Positions 1-13,400 of a stretch of DNA of 64,000 bases are shown one piece after another. Under the pieces are notes generated by a model. It was given only the letters and a program-made list of their open reading frames with translations, searched no databases and was not told the DNA's origin. The DNA is from Sycobia sp. Sy_11 (taxonomy: Eukaryota > Arthropoda > Insecta > Hymenoptera > Epichrysomallidae). A program made the translations under genes and the position numbers. Location of the stretch: positions 1,452,501-1,516,500 of the forward strand of contig JACCIC010000062.1 in NCBI GenBank assembly GCA_018907035.1, given 5' to 3'. Each line of letters begins with the position of its first letter. Positions within the stretch are counted from its first letter, which is position 1.

Positions 1-2500
1 AACCGTTAGTTTAAAGCAGGCATTTTTGTTCGCGTTATATTTCCAAGTGAGTTAAGGAATTTGGGAAAATAATAGACTGTGCAGGCAGCAAGCAGGAAAA
101 GAAAAAATCATTCTAGAGCAAGTTTCTCAGTTTTTCTTATGATAAACAATATTTGGAATATTTTCCAATGAAGAAGCCTTGACCTTAGAATTATGTTAAT
201 ATATTTTAAGTATTTTAAACTTTGTACGATGATAATAATAATATTATATTTTTAAAAATGTTCTACATTTTTTATAAATGTACTTTGTTATAAATAAATA
301 TAGATGTATATGCATCTTAAGATTATTAACATATAATATTCAAATATAAACGAATATAGTAGAGTCCATTGATTGATAATTTTTTTAGCAACAATAATAG
401 ATGTAAATAATATGGTATTTTTTTACATACAATTTCCACTTTCAATCTATAGTATTTATAAAGATTACCTTTCTTTTTAATAATAGAATTTATTATTGAT
501 TTACGATGATTCGACTCAATTTTTTCTCAATTCTGCAAGCTAAATTTGTTTCTTTTTAGGATGGTCTATACACTCTTATATACATTGACTCTATGAAATA
601 ATAGAAAAAGGGAAAATGTCATACTGATGAATTTTTGAAAATCTCGATGTTCCAAAAATAAAGAACTGAATTTTTTTGTATTATCACTGATATGTTGAGG
701 AAATTGAAGGATCTTACAGCACTTCATATATAAATAAATATATTAAATTACGCTATAATTAATGATTAAAAATTAAGGATTTTTAGAAAGTTGTTATTCT
801 GCTTAAACAGAATTTCAGAGTTATAACAATAATATACACTCGACGTATTGTGCAAATTTATTACGAAAACTTACAAATACCGATTCTATATTGTAGCGCC
901 AAAAATGCACGTGCACAAAAATTCTAGATATTCATGGAAGAAGACACAAGTCAATTACAAGCTTAAGTCAGCAATATTACGAAAGGTTTCAGTGCAATTG
1001 GAAAACTTCGAAAAAATACTCACTCCTAATTTTGTTACTTATGCAATTGAGCCCGCATACATTGCTTGTGGATAAAAATATGTATAGAAAATGGGTAGAA
1101 CAAAAAGATGTATTTACATCAAATCTGCAATATTTATTTTTTAAAATTACAGTAGCATTATTGTACCAAATACTTTCTTTATAGATGACCATGGTAGTTT
1201 TTTATTGAATCTTAACCTTTTCCTTAAAAAATTAAGACTTATGTCTATCCAAAAATTAGAATTTCTTTCAATGCTTCCAATTTTTTAAAAACTTTATTAA
1301 AATAAATCATACTGAATTTTATAACACATAAGACTATTATTTGTTTTTTCCAGGTCCGAGATCTTTTGGTGTTAAAGAAATTCGTCCTCTCGTTTATTTA
1401 TTCAAAAAGTAATAATCAAGTAATTCAGAAGAATATTTATCACTTTATCTAAGCGAAATAATCCGCAGTAGGAGCAATAAGCTAAAAAAAATCTTTTTTC
1501 TATTTGCGGTATATCGTTATATTTTTGCTAAATAATGGAAACAGGAGTGATTTTACAGATTATTAAAAAACTTGATTTTCACTCGATCGAGGCTTAACGT
1601 TATATAGAGTTTCTAGTTATTAATACGTTTGTATACAACGATGCTTTACTATGCCGCTCAAAAAGCAAGCACATTCATTTCAGTATCAGAAGTAAGCACA
1701 TGTGCAGTTGTTGACTGTTTTGATATACAGTCAACTAATTCAGCTCGTAAGGTTGAAATGGTATCAATCGGTGGTTAATTGCTCCAGCTTGATAGCAACA
1801 GCAACAGCTTAGATCGCATGGTCATCTTATATTGTGTCGCGCCCTGTTATCATATCATTTATAATTTATATTTTTTTTATCAGTGTACCGGTAGTCTTGT
1901 ATCTTTTTTCAAATAAATTCAACGTACATGTCGGAATTATTGAATAAATTCCAGTGTAGAAATATCTCTGACATATTCCCAGTGCAAGCTAGATTCCATT
2001 TAAAAATACAGTTGATAATAACTGCTGTCCTCATATGCATAGTAACTCGCTAGATTCGAAAAGTATTTTCCTGTACTTATTTCATTTCCGTTATATTCTA
2101 CATATTATTGTATCCAATCCGAGATCCAATCCAGTTAGATTTACTTAATTTTTCTCCATATCGGAAAGGTAAGGAAAAGATAGGAATTTCTATTTTTAAT
2201 CTACTTAAATTTCCATTCTTATTACTTACATAGAAATAAGTAAGGATTTCCTAACTATAGGATCGAAAATATTCCATGGTCCGCGCTTTGTGGCAGACGA
2301 GTTGCTGTGTATATATATTTATCAATTACTACCGTATATATAATCTATGGCACATAGTGGATTATGTTTTACCTTGCGAACTACGTGAAGGATCGCCGGT
2401 TCGAGTCCAAGTAAGATGGAATGTTCTTTTAAACATGATGAAATTATTATTTGTAATGTACTTGGATAATTAATAATAATATATATGAAAATACGATCTT

Positions 2501-2504
2501 ATAT

Positions 2505-2546
<42 letters not shown>
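2501..2546. repeat. (CA)n-(TA)n microsatellite
   Basis: A short CA run passes directly into an AT run of about 35 bases. It lies in AT-rich DNA with no gene nearby. Confidence 0.95.
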
Positions 2547-2549
<3 letters not shown>

Positions 2550-3216
2550 CATATATATAATTTTAAGAAATTAATCTAATATATATTCTTCATATTTCAA
2601 TTTCCCATATACTAATTCTACTTCATATTTTGGTTATTTCTGAGACATACGGGAATAAAATTTCCAATTCAAATAAAAATATTTTGAATAAGTTTTATAT
2701 AGAATTCTCTAGATATGAATTAGTCTTACATGCTCGGATTTAGTTGGATAGTCTTACTAAAATTCTAAATAGTATATATGACAATTATAAATATGGTTAC
2801 TTATTGGATCTGTGAAGCATTCTAAACTAAATTTCTATACGGGTTGCTCTATCAAATTATAAAACTATCATATTCTCTATGTTTCTCATTATAGTTACTG
2901 TACTTTCGTTGAAAAGTGAATCGTTTGTATGAATACATTTAACACGAGACTTTAAAGTATGAACACATGCTTTCGCCCGTTTAAAATTATATTATAAAAA
3001 TTCTAGCACCATCTGAAGGTATAAACACGAGCATTCTATACATTCACTTTGAATCCACGTATATTCATACACTAATACATATCGATTACCCTCTATAAAC
3101 GTAAAGAGCCCATCATCATCATCAGTTCATCCATCTTTAAAGTTGCATATTTACTAAAGGTATAATATACTATTCTTAACATTCGTTAGAGAAACCGTTT
3201 TCGATTCCAATGCCAT

Positions 3217-3300
3217 GGGCTCCAACAACAAGGACAAGAATAACAAAAACACGAATAACAACAACAGCAACAAGAACAAGAACAATAACAATAACATAAA
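3217..3300. repeat. Imperfect AAC/AAN trinucleotide repeat
   Basis: The plus strand is almost free of T for about 80 bases and is built of AAC, AAG, AAT and GAC triplets. On the minus strand this gives a poly-leucine/valine/phenylalanine open frame, which is a composition artefact and not a gene. Confidence 0.85.
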
Positions 3301-4254
3301 AAAGGATAGAAAAAAAATCTCGTCTGTAACCTCGGACCGATGCATTTCGCGAGCAAAAGGAGGATAATCGGTATCCCTTTTTGCGGCAAACGATCGTGCC
3401 GGCCGTCGTCCCCGCGAAACTTTCCATTTTATCTCAAAACGTTTGGCAGTTTAGAAATTCTATATGTTTTAGAGACACTCCGTAATCCACGCTTGCACGT
3501 GTTCTCTGCAAACTCGGGCCATGAAAGAATTTTCGGAATTTTAGATTTTATTATGGAAATGTTTCACTGACTACATGCGAGAAATTTTTGTATCATATTT
3601 TATAAGGAGTTGGAAGTGTGACTGACTATTTTGAGAATTCACTCGATTAATTTTATTGAATGACTTTATTTTAACATAAATAGTTTCTATTATAGATCTA
3701 TAACATTTACAGTTTACATTTTAAAAACTATACTAATAGTAAAGTTACAATAATATATATTAATATAAGCTGTAGATTTTGTGATTTTAATTTATCCTCT
3801 ATGCTTATTTAAATTTTTATAATCAGCTATTATAACAATGAAAAATATAAATAAGATATTACTCTTTCATTTCGAGTGTCATGTATTCTGTACCAGCATT
3901 TTTACAGTCGAGTCTACCGTAAGAAAAGATAAAATTATTCAATAAATTTATTTATCAAAATTTCTTAAGGCTACATATATTCAATTGATAATTTCCGAGA
4001 GAAAAGATCTGTTGACCTTCACTGCATTTATTGAATTGAATCGATCAATTCATTCTTTGCTCATGCAGATTCATAAAGTTTTCTTTTCTAAACAATTATA
4101 CTGCTGGTTGGCGTTTGAACGAACTGCCGTGCAGCAATTCGCAATTCGGTCCTACATTCGGATTTCTCCTCACAACTACAGCATGCTGCAAGCGACGAAG
4201 AAAAATATAAAGAAAGCCAAACAACAGATTCGCCGTAACGCCAGAAAATGGGAC

Positions 4255-4560
4255 AAAATCGTTTTCAAAAACATCAATAGCATGTTATGTAGATACACGC
4301 ACATCCGCGCACACTCGCACGCGCGCGTACATGTATATATGCACATTTGTGCAGGCGTTCTTTTAGCAACTGCCTGAGCTCCGATACTATACATAAATAA
4401 TAGCACCGCACGCGCGTGAAAGTACACCGCGCGTAAGCGAATGTACTGCAGGTGCAGGCTCTGTAACGTGAAAGTTATAACCGTATATAACAGCGACTGC
4501 AAGGCCAGGGACATAAGGAGATCTTGATCTACGGCCACACTAGGCGCCTGCGGACGCGTG

Positions 4561-4626
<66 letters not shown>

Positions 4627-5010
4627 GGGGAGAAAACGCGCGCATCGGCGCGTCGCTATATAATAATTGTTCATTACAGAGCCGCGTGTGGGATAATGCG
4701 TCCGTTTTTCGCGGTGTCCTGGAGGGAGGAGGGAAGAGAAACTGCGTATATAATAGATCCTCAATAATAATTAGGAAATTCCGCGAGAAAGACGGAGGAA
4801 CGTCCGGTGTTCGGATCGATGACGCGTGACGCAAAAGATTAGCTCCTCTGGGGCGCTCGTCGAGGTGCGGAAGAAAGCTCGCGCGCCGCGCGTCCTCCTT
4901 TCCGCGTAGCACGCGACAGGCACGCATTGCTATATAATCTTAGCATAATATGTATATAATATGCAGGTGTCGGCGTGCATATGCGCAAGTTCTACAGGGC
5001 CCGAGTATTG
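4255..5010. other. GC/CpG-rich island with GA microsatellite
   Basis: CpG density rises sharply here, with CGCG clusters near 4320, 4410 and 4640 and near 4870-4910. The open frames on both strands across the island are driven by the GA run (ERERER and SLSLSL). The motif TATATAAT recurs about four times between 4650 and 4965. A regulatory role is an inference from composition only. Confidence 0.6.
4575..4623. repeat. (GA)n microsatellite
   Basis: About 24 uninterrupted GA units sit inside a CpG-rich island. The purines are on the plus strand. Confidence 0.98.
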
Positions 5011-5019
5011 CCCATGATT

Positions 5020-6330
5020 ACGAGCTAGATTAGGAATTATTACCGATGGGCCGACTAGTCACAGGGAATCTCTAAAATTGATTCTATACGTATTTCCATT
5101 GATTTCTCGATTATATGTAAATAAATTATTTGGAAACGTTAAAAGTCATCGTATATATTTGCCAGATTTTGCGTTCATTTCGTAGATGATATATTTTTTC
5201 AAATCGAGAAACCTATTATAATATATTTGTATTCCGTACGTTTTGTATTTTTCATTTATGACATTATCATCTCTTACATTTTGACAATATATAACATTGT
5301 TATTTTCATTAATTTTAATCTTAAACTTTCAGATAATTAAATAACTTTCATAAATTTAAAAGGAAGATTTATTGTCTTTTTGTGTTTTCGTAGTTTCACA
5401 AATGAATAAAAATTATTTTATGTGATTATATTGATGAAGAAACTCTTACATCGACGATATAAAGTCAAAAAGTATGTTGATCAGACGGTTGGTCGTCCAC
5501 AATCAGAGATCCCCTTCTGAGAATTAACGTCTTTCGTACATTCAAGAAAATTTTCTCTTATTTCTTATTTTCTCCCCAGTAGTTACGAGGCTAATGATCG
5601 TATCAAGAGCTGAACAATATTTAAGATCCTAAATCTTTCAATGTAAAATCAATTTCTTAAACGAAAATTCATTTTTAAATTTATATTCAAAGCATTTGAA
5701 CTGGATTCCTTTTGTAAGATATCAAAATTTTTTATATTTTTTAACAGATAACAGAACAAAACATTATTTGTTATTAATAAAATTTTTCATTTGACAGAAA
5801 AACTGTTAGTCCGGGTGAAACTTGAAAAATTAATAAACGTACGATTTTGAAGTTCCAAATGGTGGAATGAACGTATTTGATCATGATTAAATTTAGTTTA
5901 AAACAATAAAATAAATACAGAAAACTATAGTTTCATGTATTTGAATATTGGTCAATCTGACTGTATACTAGAATATTTTATAATTAAATAAAATACAAAA
6001 AATTAATCATAAAAATATTTAAATTACGAAATTTATTCCTTTTTAAACTTTCGTCGGGATTTCGAGAACATACGGCAACGAAAACTACGGCACATCATTC
6101 CATATTTCATATTATAATATTACATGTCTATCCAATTTGATATATAATGAACGATACAAAGTCAAAATAATAGGGGTAAGATAATTACTGATCTGACAGT
6201 AAATATAATTATTCCTTTATTTCATGTTATGTCATCATAGATTTGAGAAAAATACAAAAAATCACATAGTGCACGGAATTATATTTTATGTTTGACTTTC
6301 TCTACGGGAATATCAAGATCGAAAATTTAA
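5020..6330. other. AT-rich non-coding stretch
   Basis: AT-rich sequence with dense stops in all frames. I see no gene, RNA or repeat structure in it. Confidence 0.6.
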
Positions 6331-6531
6331 TAAATAGGAAAGAATGCAGGATTCGTCGCAATGTACGCTCAGCGGTACAAATAATAATTTTTCACACAAC
6401 CGAGCCGAAAAAGCTACCCATAAAAGCCGACGAGTTGAGGCTAATTTCACGCGCTGCAGCAAGGTCTAGTTTAAAATGAGCGGCTCGGCACGGCTGGCGC
6501 GCCGGGGCAAAAGAAAGTTGGCGAAACGACG

Positions 6532-6548
6532 GCGCGCGCGCGCGCGCG
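6532..6548. repeat. (GC)n tract with Z-DNA potential
   Basis: Seventeen bases of strictly alternating G and C. Alternating CG DNA is the classic Z-DNA-forming sequence. No function is shown here. Confidence 0.9.
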
Positions 6549-6549
6549 A

Positions 6550-6596
6550 AAATAGCCGAGCGACCGACTTCCTTTGAAATAGCCGAGTAGACGACT
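6550..6596 (+). repeat. Imperfect tandem duplication, 27-base period
   Basis: The unit AAATAGCCGAGCGACCGACT at 6550-6569 recurs at 6577-6596 with three mismatches. It abuts the (GC)n tract. Confidence 0.85.
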
Positions 6597-6995
6597 ATTC
6601 AGCCGCGACGCGCGAGGCGACAATGGATTTGGCCGCGATCGAGCACTGGACCAGTGGGGCGGGCGCGCCTATGCCGGCAATGCAAAAAGATCGAAGAGCG
6701 CGGCGCTCGAGCGGAGCTGGCGGGAGTCACGTACGCGCATCACCCGTGCATAATTCTCCGTGCAAAGAATTACGCGAGCGAGATCGATGCTGCACGAAAA
6801 TAGATGAGAGGCCAGATAGCGTATACGTGTATATATGGGGCACTTTCCAACTGGTAGAAAGTTCCGAATTCAATGATGCAACGAGGCCGACAGATTTTAG
6901 ATTCAATTCGGAAAAGTAGAGATGAGATTTTTAATAGGCGAGAAGGCTTACAGATATCCAAGCTTGTTTTAATGCTATAATAAGGATTTCTTTCC

Positions 6996-7000
<5 letters not shown>

Positions 7001-7062
<62 letters not shown>
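7001..7062. repeat. (GA)n microsatellite
   Basis: About 31 uninterrupted GA units at the downstream edge of a GC island. Confidence 0.98.
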
Positions 7063-7065
<3 letters not shown>

Positions 7066-9220
7066 GTCAGCAAAAAATGATCGACGACCGCATTACCTAA
7101 TTTAAAAATATAAAATATTAATTGCTCGTAAAGAATTAATAGTCTAATCGAATCATTTTTATTATTTTAACTGGGTGACATTATTTTTAGATGAGGAATA
7201 AACAATATATGCTTCATAATATAGTTTTTTAAATACATGTGTTCTAATTTTCGCCAGATTTATATTTTTCTAAATAATCCAAATATTCTCCGGAATGTTT
7301 GCTCAGAGTATATACACTTTCCTTTTTATTTATTAGATATTTATCGTATTTCTATAAAAATGCATAAGCAGATTGAGAAACACTTGTGTGAACAAAAGAT
7401 GCAGATTTAAGAAATTTTTTAAGCGAAGATATATATCGCCGAAACACCTGTTTTATACTTTACTGCATATACTTTGTTGAAAATATGCTTGATTAATTTT
7501 ATTTAAATATCGATAAAATTTTATGCAAATCAAAAATTTCTTCGAATTAAAGCTTGAAGAGTATGTTTGAAAGGTATCATTTCTAATATATAATGTATAA
7601 TCTAATATATAATCTTTTATTTATTTTTTCAATATGATGCATAAAATAATTCAAATAATTCTTTCCTGAAAAAATGAATTTTTTTCAATAAATAATTAAC
7701 AAACAAATTCACGAGTGTAATACTATAATAACAAATAAATTTATTTTTATAGTAATTGATTTCAAAATATAAAACATTATACAAACAAAAGCAATTTTTG
7801 TACGGAAGTAGTACTTTGGTAACATTAAAAAAAATATTTGTTGGATTTTTTTGCGTAAACCTAACGGTAGTTTTATAATTTATTACCCAATATTTGGAAG
7901 TACCAGAAAAAGAATTAACTGTGCAGCACGGACGGTAAATACGCGGAGCAAAAAAAACAATGGATATTGAAGAGTTGGACGTGAAGTACAATGAAAAGTA
8001 ACTGTTTTAATGCGAAAAACAGCGCGTAATTATACACTAACGTCATTGCGCATTTATCTTGATTCAATACGATTTACGCAATTTATAATTGAAATTTTCA
8101 CAGTTATTGTGCAACAAAATTACTTTTTGTCAGCGCTAAAATGTATAGCTGCTCCTGTGTAAAGAGACAAAGACAAATTCATCGGGTAGCATCCTCGCCA
8201 AACACAGATTAACTATTAGCTTCTAGAAAGTGTAAAAAAGACATTGGCCTGGACAAAGTAACAAATTTCCCAGCGCCTGCGATTTTATTTCAGTCTGTCC
8301 CTAAACAATAACGAAGATACGAGTAAATATTAAATTTAATAGAATTAAATATAATCTATTTTGATTTAACAAATGATGCAGCGAGCTTCTTAAAAACTCA
8401 GTGACTGTTAAATACGTACGTGCAATCGTCTAAAATGTCTGTAATTTCGTACAAGTGTAAAGCAACTTACAATATAAATAAAAACAGTTTGTTCCTTAAA
8501 GATGTACCGAAGCTGTTCGAAACTCCAGACATTTAAAATACATTTAAGCCTAAGATGATAAGGACAGTCAGGTTATTCTTTGCTATCGTAGACTATAGCT
8601 TATTTTTATTATTCTTATTATTCTTAATATAATATAATTTCTATTTTATTTTCAGTACTATTTCAATTTCAAATTCTACCGGCGTGATTACAAACGAGGA
8701 CAGTGCGACTGTCATTATATTATCATAGTACATTATTGTATAAAGACTGTAAGAAAGATAAAAACAGTTATTAATATAAATAAAAACGGCTTTAATCGTT
8801 TTAGATGCATATAGGATGCAATAGTAAAAATGTAACTGTAAAACTGAACTATATTATATTTAAATTGAATAACTAGCACAGATTTGATAAGCTATAGTTG
8901 TACAATATTTATATCTCTCTGTCTCATTCACTCTCTTCCCCTTTCTCTCGATTCGAAATTCAAAGAATTTTGCATGAGTATGAATAACTGAAATATTCTT
9001 TCTTAATCTATACTTTGAGTCATCGCCAAGCGTAATATCATCGGGTAATTACGTTTTAATAATATCTAATATTGACATTAATAAAGATTCTACTTGAGTG
9101 AGTAACCGATTTCGATACGAGGCACAATTACTCTACACTTTATCACCTTTATTATTCAACTAATAACGATGATATTATATTCTAACGTAATGGTTGACCA
9201 AATGACGATCATTATTCAAG
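7063..9220. other. AT-rich non-coding stretch
   Basis: AT-rich with scattered stops. A 120-codon minus-strand frame at 7629-7991 is rich in Asn, Lys, Phe and Tyr and resembles no family I know. The only structured element is a terminal-repeat copy near 8460-8800. Confidence 0.55.
8460..8800 (+). mobile_element. Solo copy of Penelope-like terminal repeat
   Basis: This segment matches the 3' flank of the Penelope-like element at 21.3-21.7 kb in the same order. Shared blocks are a TTCGAAAC core (near 8516-8523), an AAGG...GGACAGTCA block (near 8558-8575), a TTTTATTTTCAG tract (near 8645), a GGNGTGATT...GGACAGT...GACTGTCATTATA block (near 8681-8720), and AGACTGTAAGA near 8745. No element coding sequence is present, so it is best described as a solo terminal repeat or a non-autonomous derivative. 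Boundaries are approximate because no target duplication was found. Confidence 0.5.
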
Positions 9221-9229
9221 GAAGAAGAC

Positions 9230-9575
9230 GTCACGCGTTGTTTTTTTATATTTATATTATAAGCTCATGGCCGTATAGACACATACACGCGCGCGCGCGC
9301 ACTCACACAACTCTGGTTTACAGTAATTTCTCAATTGCTCTATCAGATTCGGATGCTCGACTCCGAAAAAATCCGGATTTCTCTCGCGGAAAGTTACAGT
9401 ATAGAAAAAGCTTGCAAATCGAAAGAGGCAAAAAGGCAGAGTTCCGCACGCTCGACATCAGATATGCAGATCCCGATGAAATTCGTTATCGGCGCAACGG
9501 GACATATTCTCTGACAATGAAAAAACCAATCGCGAGGCTGCCGGGCGATTTCAGTGCCGAGCTGGAATATAAAAG

Positions 9576-9611
<36 letters not shown>

Positions 9612-9960
9612 AAAGTCACAGCGTGCTGTAAAGGCGAAGGCCGAGCGCGTGATATTCCGATGAGTACCGCTTCCGCATCGAATGCGGGAACGCGGCCAAA
9701 CCAAGGCCGGAAAATCAGCAGCCGCGTCGCCGATGCTTTCGACTCTGCGTATACGTTTGCCTGTCGTTACACCATCGCTCGCGCAACTTATTGGCAACCG
9801 CCTGCGTAACCGCGAGCACGCTTTGTTGCGAGCTGTCGCGCTTAGCCGTCTTTCGAATTCGGTGGCAGAATAGGACGCAAGTTTTAGACTTACCGACTCT
9901 ACTGCGTTATGCCATTGTTCGATGTGTGGTTTCACATTAGTCCAATTTCATTATGAGAAG
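9230..9960. other. GC/CpG-rich island
   Basis: It opens with a (CG)n run near 9288-9300, contains GA repeats at 9582-9606, and ends with CACG repeats near 9974. Open frames run on both strands for up to about 160 codons, overlapping each other, as expected from stop-poor GC-rich DNA. None shows a domain I recognise. Confidence 0.55.
9582..9606. repeat. (GA)n microsatellite
   Basis: About 12 GA units in a GC island. Confidence 0.95.
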
Positions 9961-9964
9961 TATT

Positions 9965-11150
9965 GATAGTTTACACGCACGCACGCACGTGTACAAATTA
10001 AAAAACTTTCTTTGCTAATGTATACTTGTATTTACTTTGTCATATTTTGGTGTATATGCATTAAAATTGATTTTTATACATTTACTAATATAATTTATAC
10101 ATAAATTTAAAACAGTAATATGTCTAAAATATCAGTATTTAAGGAAAAGAATAGTTGAAACTTTGTTTCTATATTCAAACCATTCGATAACAGCTCTTAA
10201 CTTTTGTAATAATCGTGCTGTAAATTAAGATCCTTGATTCCTTTCATTTGATTTTTAACAGAAATTAATTTTATGCGAAAATTGAAATGAATATTCATTA
10301 TGCAAAGCTGGTTTAGTCAACACGAAAAAAATTTCCAAGTACAATGGATAATATTTAAAGACTGATTATCTAAAGCAATCGGAGATAATTAGTCTTCCAG
10401 ATTATAGTATGTCGATGGCTTTGATATTATTTTTAGAAGAATAATGTACATGTTAAATAGATAAATTTTTTCAAAATCGTAATTGTTATTGCTTTTTAAA
10501 ATTATATGAAAAATCTAATCTTAAAATATCTCATGATTTTATTCTAGAAATGACATAATTTGGAAATGAATCTCTCAGCTCTTCTTATCTACGAGCATTC
10601 TTCTTTGATAATTCTATTTATAAATCAAACCATTCATATTTTACCAACAAGCTAGCGTGATAAACTTGTTTTCTTTATAGTAAATCGGAAAAAATTATTA
10701 CATTACAAGAATTTCACTTATTTTTATAGACGAATGGCTTTGTATTTTTTTATTCTGTCTTTTGTCATAGATTTTTTGAGCTGAAGATTTTCAAAACAGG
10801 GTGGCGAATCGCTTCTTATATAGTAATTTTTTTAATTGAAGCTTGTTTCAACTTTGCCCACTGCTTTTCTCTTTCACTTTAATTTTCCGTATGGTGCAAT
10901 CATCTTGACTAAAAAAATTATACAGTTCATAAACTTCAATTTCAAAGAAAATGGACTTAAGACATAATCGTCGCCCATTGACAAATATGAGCATATTTAT
11001 ATAAAATATATAAAATGCAGTATGGATTTTCTAATAAATACGTTTTACAAAACAAAATGTTTTGCTGAGAAAAAAGACATGAGACGCTTAATTGCCATTT
11101 TTACAATGTAAAGTCACCTAAGAATTCAGAAAAAATACTCAATTCCCAGG
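9965..11150. other. AT-rich non-coding stretch
   Basis: AT-rich, stop-dense in all frames. I see nothing in it. Confidence 0.6.
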
Positions 11151-11840
11151 ATGCAGCGTCTCTGACCGAGCCTTCACCCCTCTATTCCCATTCACTAGGC
11201 GCGACCTCATCTTAACTCCTCTGGCGTGTTTGCTTGTATCTACATACTTCTAAAATATTACATCAACTCCTAAGCGGCACGCCCTCGCAGCTCCCTCGGT
11301 CGTTCGCTTTTTCGCGCGTGCGTCAATATATATATTACACCCGTATACAGCCTCGCTTCGATAATACAATTTCGTAATTGCGTCAGCCTCCTTTTGCGGG
11401 CGCCGCGCCGCATTCCAAGATCGCAATCGTGGGCCGCGATATAACGTAACTGTATAAGATAAAAGAGCGGGGGGAACGACTTTGCATTTTCAGCGCGAAT
11501 AGGGTGCGCGGGTTTATTCAATTGTTGTGTGTTGCGAGTGAACGCGGAGCGTTCGCCGTTTCATTATTGCCGGATTAAATAACACGTTGTCGTCGGCGCA
11601 TTGTCGATCGACGTGGGTTGTCAAAAAAACATATAAGCAAACGGTTTTCTCTTGCCCTGCATAGGTGGGGCAGCAGTGGAGCTTTTCATCCCCTCCCCGG
11701 AACACCGAATGTATACAGTAATCGCTCGTTAGTAAATCAATGTTTCGGTTGCATAAGTAGAGACAGATTTCAGTATAAGTCGACGAAAGGGTTTTTGATA
11801 TAGTGCCCGATTGCGAGAAATGAAAGAAAGGTAATATGTC
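11150..11840. other. GC/CpG-rich island, possible promoter-first exon
   Basis: CpG-rich from about 11270 to 11620. A TATA-like TATAAGAT lies near 11453. A splice-donor-like AAAG|GTAATA lies near 11830. Together they could mark a non-coding first exon on the plus strand, but no initiator at the right spacing and no coding frame support it, so this remains a weak guess. Confidence 0.35.
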
Positions 11841-11844
11841 TCTG

Positions 11845-13400
11845 TGCGTGCGTGTGTGGTGTCAGCTTCTTGAATATCATTGTTATTGCTTTGAAATTAT
11901 GTATTATGTAGCAAATGGATACCATTTTATTTTCGTACACAAATTGTTGCCAATGGTAATTTCTTCCAGGCTTAACTTATATGCGCTATCTTAGACTATT
12001 CTGATAATATATGGGTGTATTATTTTTTATTTTTATTTTTATTTTATTTTTAGATGAATTGATTGGACTGTAAGACCAATAAAAAAATATTTATTAATTT
12101 GTATATGGGCAGTCGACAAATGTACAATTCAATTGTTTTAATATATGGATGTAACCAACATTGAATGTTACATTGATGTTATCATATTTGTGTTTATCTT
12201 CATTTCTGCCTGGGTCAGCAATTTCAATTCTAATATATAATATATAAGGCTTGGGTTTTATTTTACAAACAACTACACTTACGCTGTCGAAAAGCGCAAA
12301 AATACATCAAAATTTTTTTGAGTCACTGTAAAGTAGTATTGCCAAGTTGTTTTAATATTAATTTACAATTTTGTGTACATATACATTTCCATTTAAACTA
12401 TTTTTACAGTATTTTACAGTACTACTAAATTACTGAAATTAAAAAACATTTACGTGTATTTTTTTCAAACTATCATTCTTAAGCAATTATCGATCAAATA
12501 TTGAATGAATCTTGATTAATAAAATAACAGTTAATATACTAAGTACATTCGATTGAAAAATAAAGAAAACTAATTTAGATTGAGGTTTTAATTTTGTATT
12601 TTTTTTCAAAGTCGAGTTTAACATTTTAGCTCGAGAATGATCATAATATCTTTTAAACAGAGTACAATATAATTTATTTTAAATTTGTTTCTTATTTGAT
12701 TTGTTTGAAGAGAAAAGGAATTTTTAAAAATACTCATTTGAATAGATAACAATATATGATGCAATATTTGTTCAATTAGATTAGATAGGTAAATGAAAAT
12801 AAATCTTAATACCTTTTAAATGTAAAACTTTTATAAATAGTGAATGAAGGTTAAATAAAATTTATATAATGATAAATGAACAAAAATATCTTTAAACACA
12901 TGGCGATAAAAGAAAATATGTTTTAATATTCTTTTCTGTTAATTTAGATTGTATCTTCAATTTAATTTCATTTAACAAAACAATAATGAAATGCTATTTA
13001 ATAGATTAACAAATCATATTTGTAAAATAGATAAAACTGTTTCTAATACTTATCTTCAAATTCTTAATTTTTTATTCATTTCATTTCTAAATTTTGAGTC
13101 AAAATTAATAGTACCAATGAGCATTATTTAAAGAAGTACGTTTAAGAATCTTTATTAACCTTATATAAATCATTCACAATCGCGCTGTATAATTCACAAT
13201 TGATAAATTCAGACCATGAAAATCCATTGAAACTTTGATTGAGATTTAAAAACCTGAAAAAATGCGACTCGAAATGATAACGAGATATGTCAGTTAAAAT
13301 TTACACACATCCCATGCTTTAAGTTTTAAAGGTGCGCACGAAAGTCAAAGAAAAAATTTATCGAACACTTTGACTATATAAAAAATAAATGGTATATGCA
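11845..13400. other. AT-rich non-coding stretch
   Basis: AT-rich and stop-dense. Apart from a partial terminal-repeat copy near 12040-12125, I see nothing in it. Confidence 0.6.
12040..12125 (+). mobile_element. Partial terminal-repeat copy (distal half)
   Basis: It matches the distal half of the repeat after the Penelope-like element. Both have GACTGTAAGACCAAT (here near 12067), then ATTTATTAATTTGTATAT and GCAGTCGACAAA. The upstream half aligns poorly. It is a fragment with no coding sequence. Confidence 0.55.

Larger units (their letters stand above)
1..4250. other. AT-rich non-coding stretch
   Basis: The stretch is AT-rich with frequent stops in all frames. The only open frames are short and unlike known proteins. 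The frame at 3985-4377 (+) has a natural-looking composition in its first 90 residues but matches nothing I recognise and runs into a CA/CG simple repeat. The distinct structures are two simple repeats, listed separately. Confidence 0.6.
6340..6920. other. GC/CpG-rich island
   Basis: A CpG-dense block contains a (GC)n tract and a 27-base-period duplication. A plus-strand frame starts at 6623 and stays open for 98 codons, but the protein is rich in Arg, Ser and Ala as expected from the composition and matches no family I know. Confidence 0.55.

Noticed and set aside
2363..2420. tRNA-like A and B box words (TGGCACATAGTGG and GGTTCGAGTCC)
   Set aside because: The T-stem and D-stem do not pair and the anticodon loop would be too long. 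At most a chance or very old SINE trace.
3154..3427. Leu/Val-rich minus-strand frames resembling a membrane protein
   Set aside because: They come from an AAC/AAN trinucleotide repeat. Three overlapping frames give equally hydrophobic products.
9169..9663. 164-codon plus-strand open frame
   Set aside because: It includes (CG)n and (GA)n translations (HARART, EREREREK) and an opposite-strand frame covers the same block.
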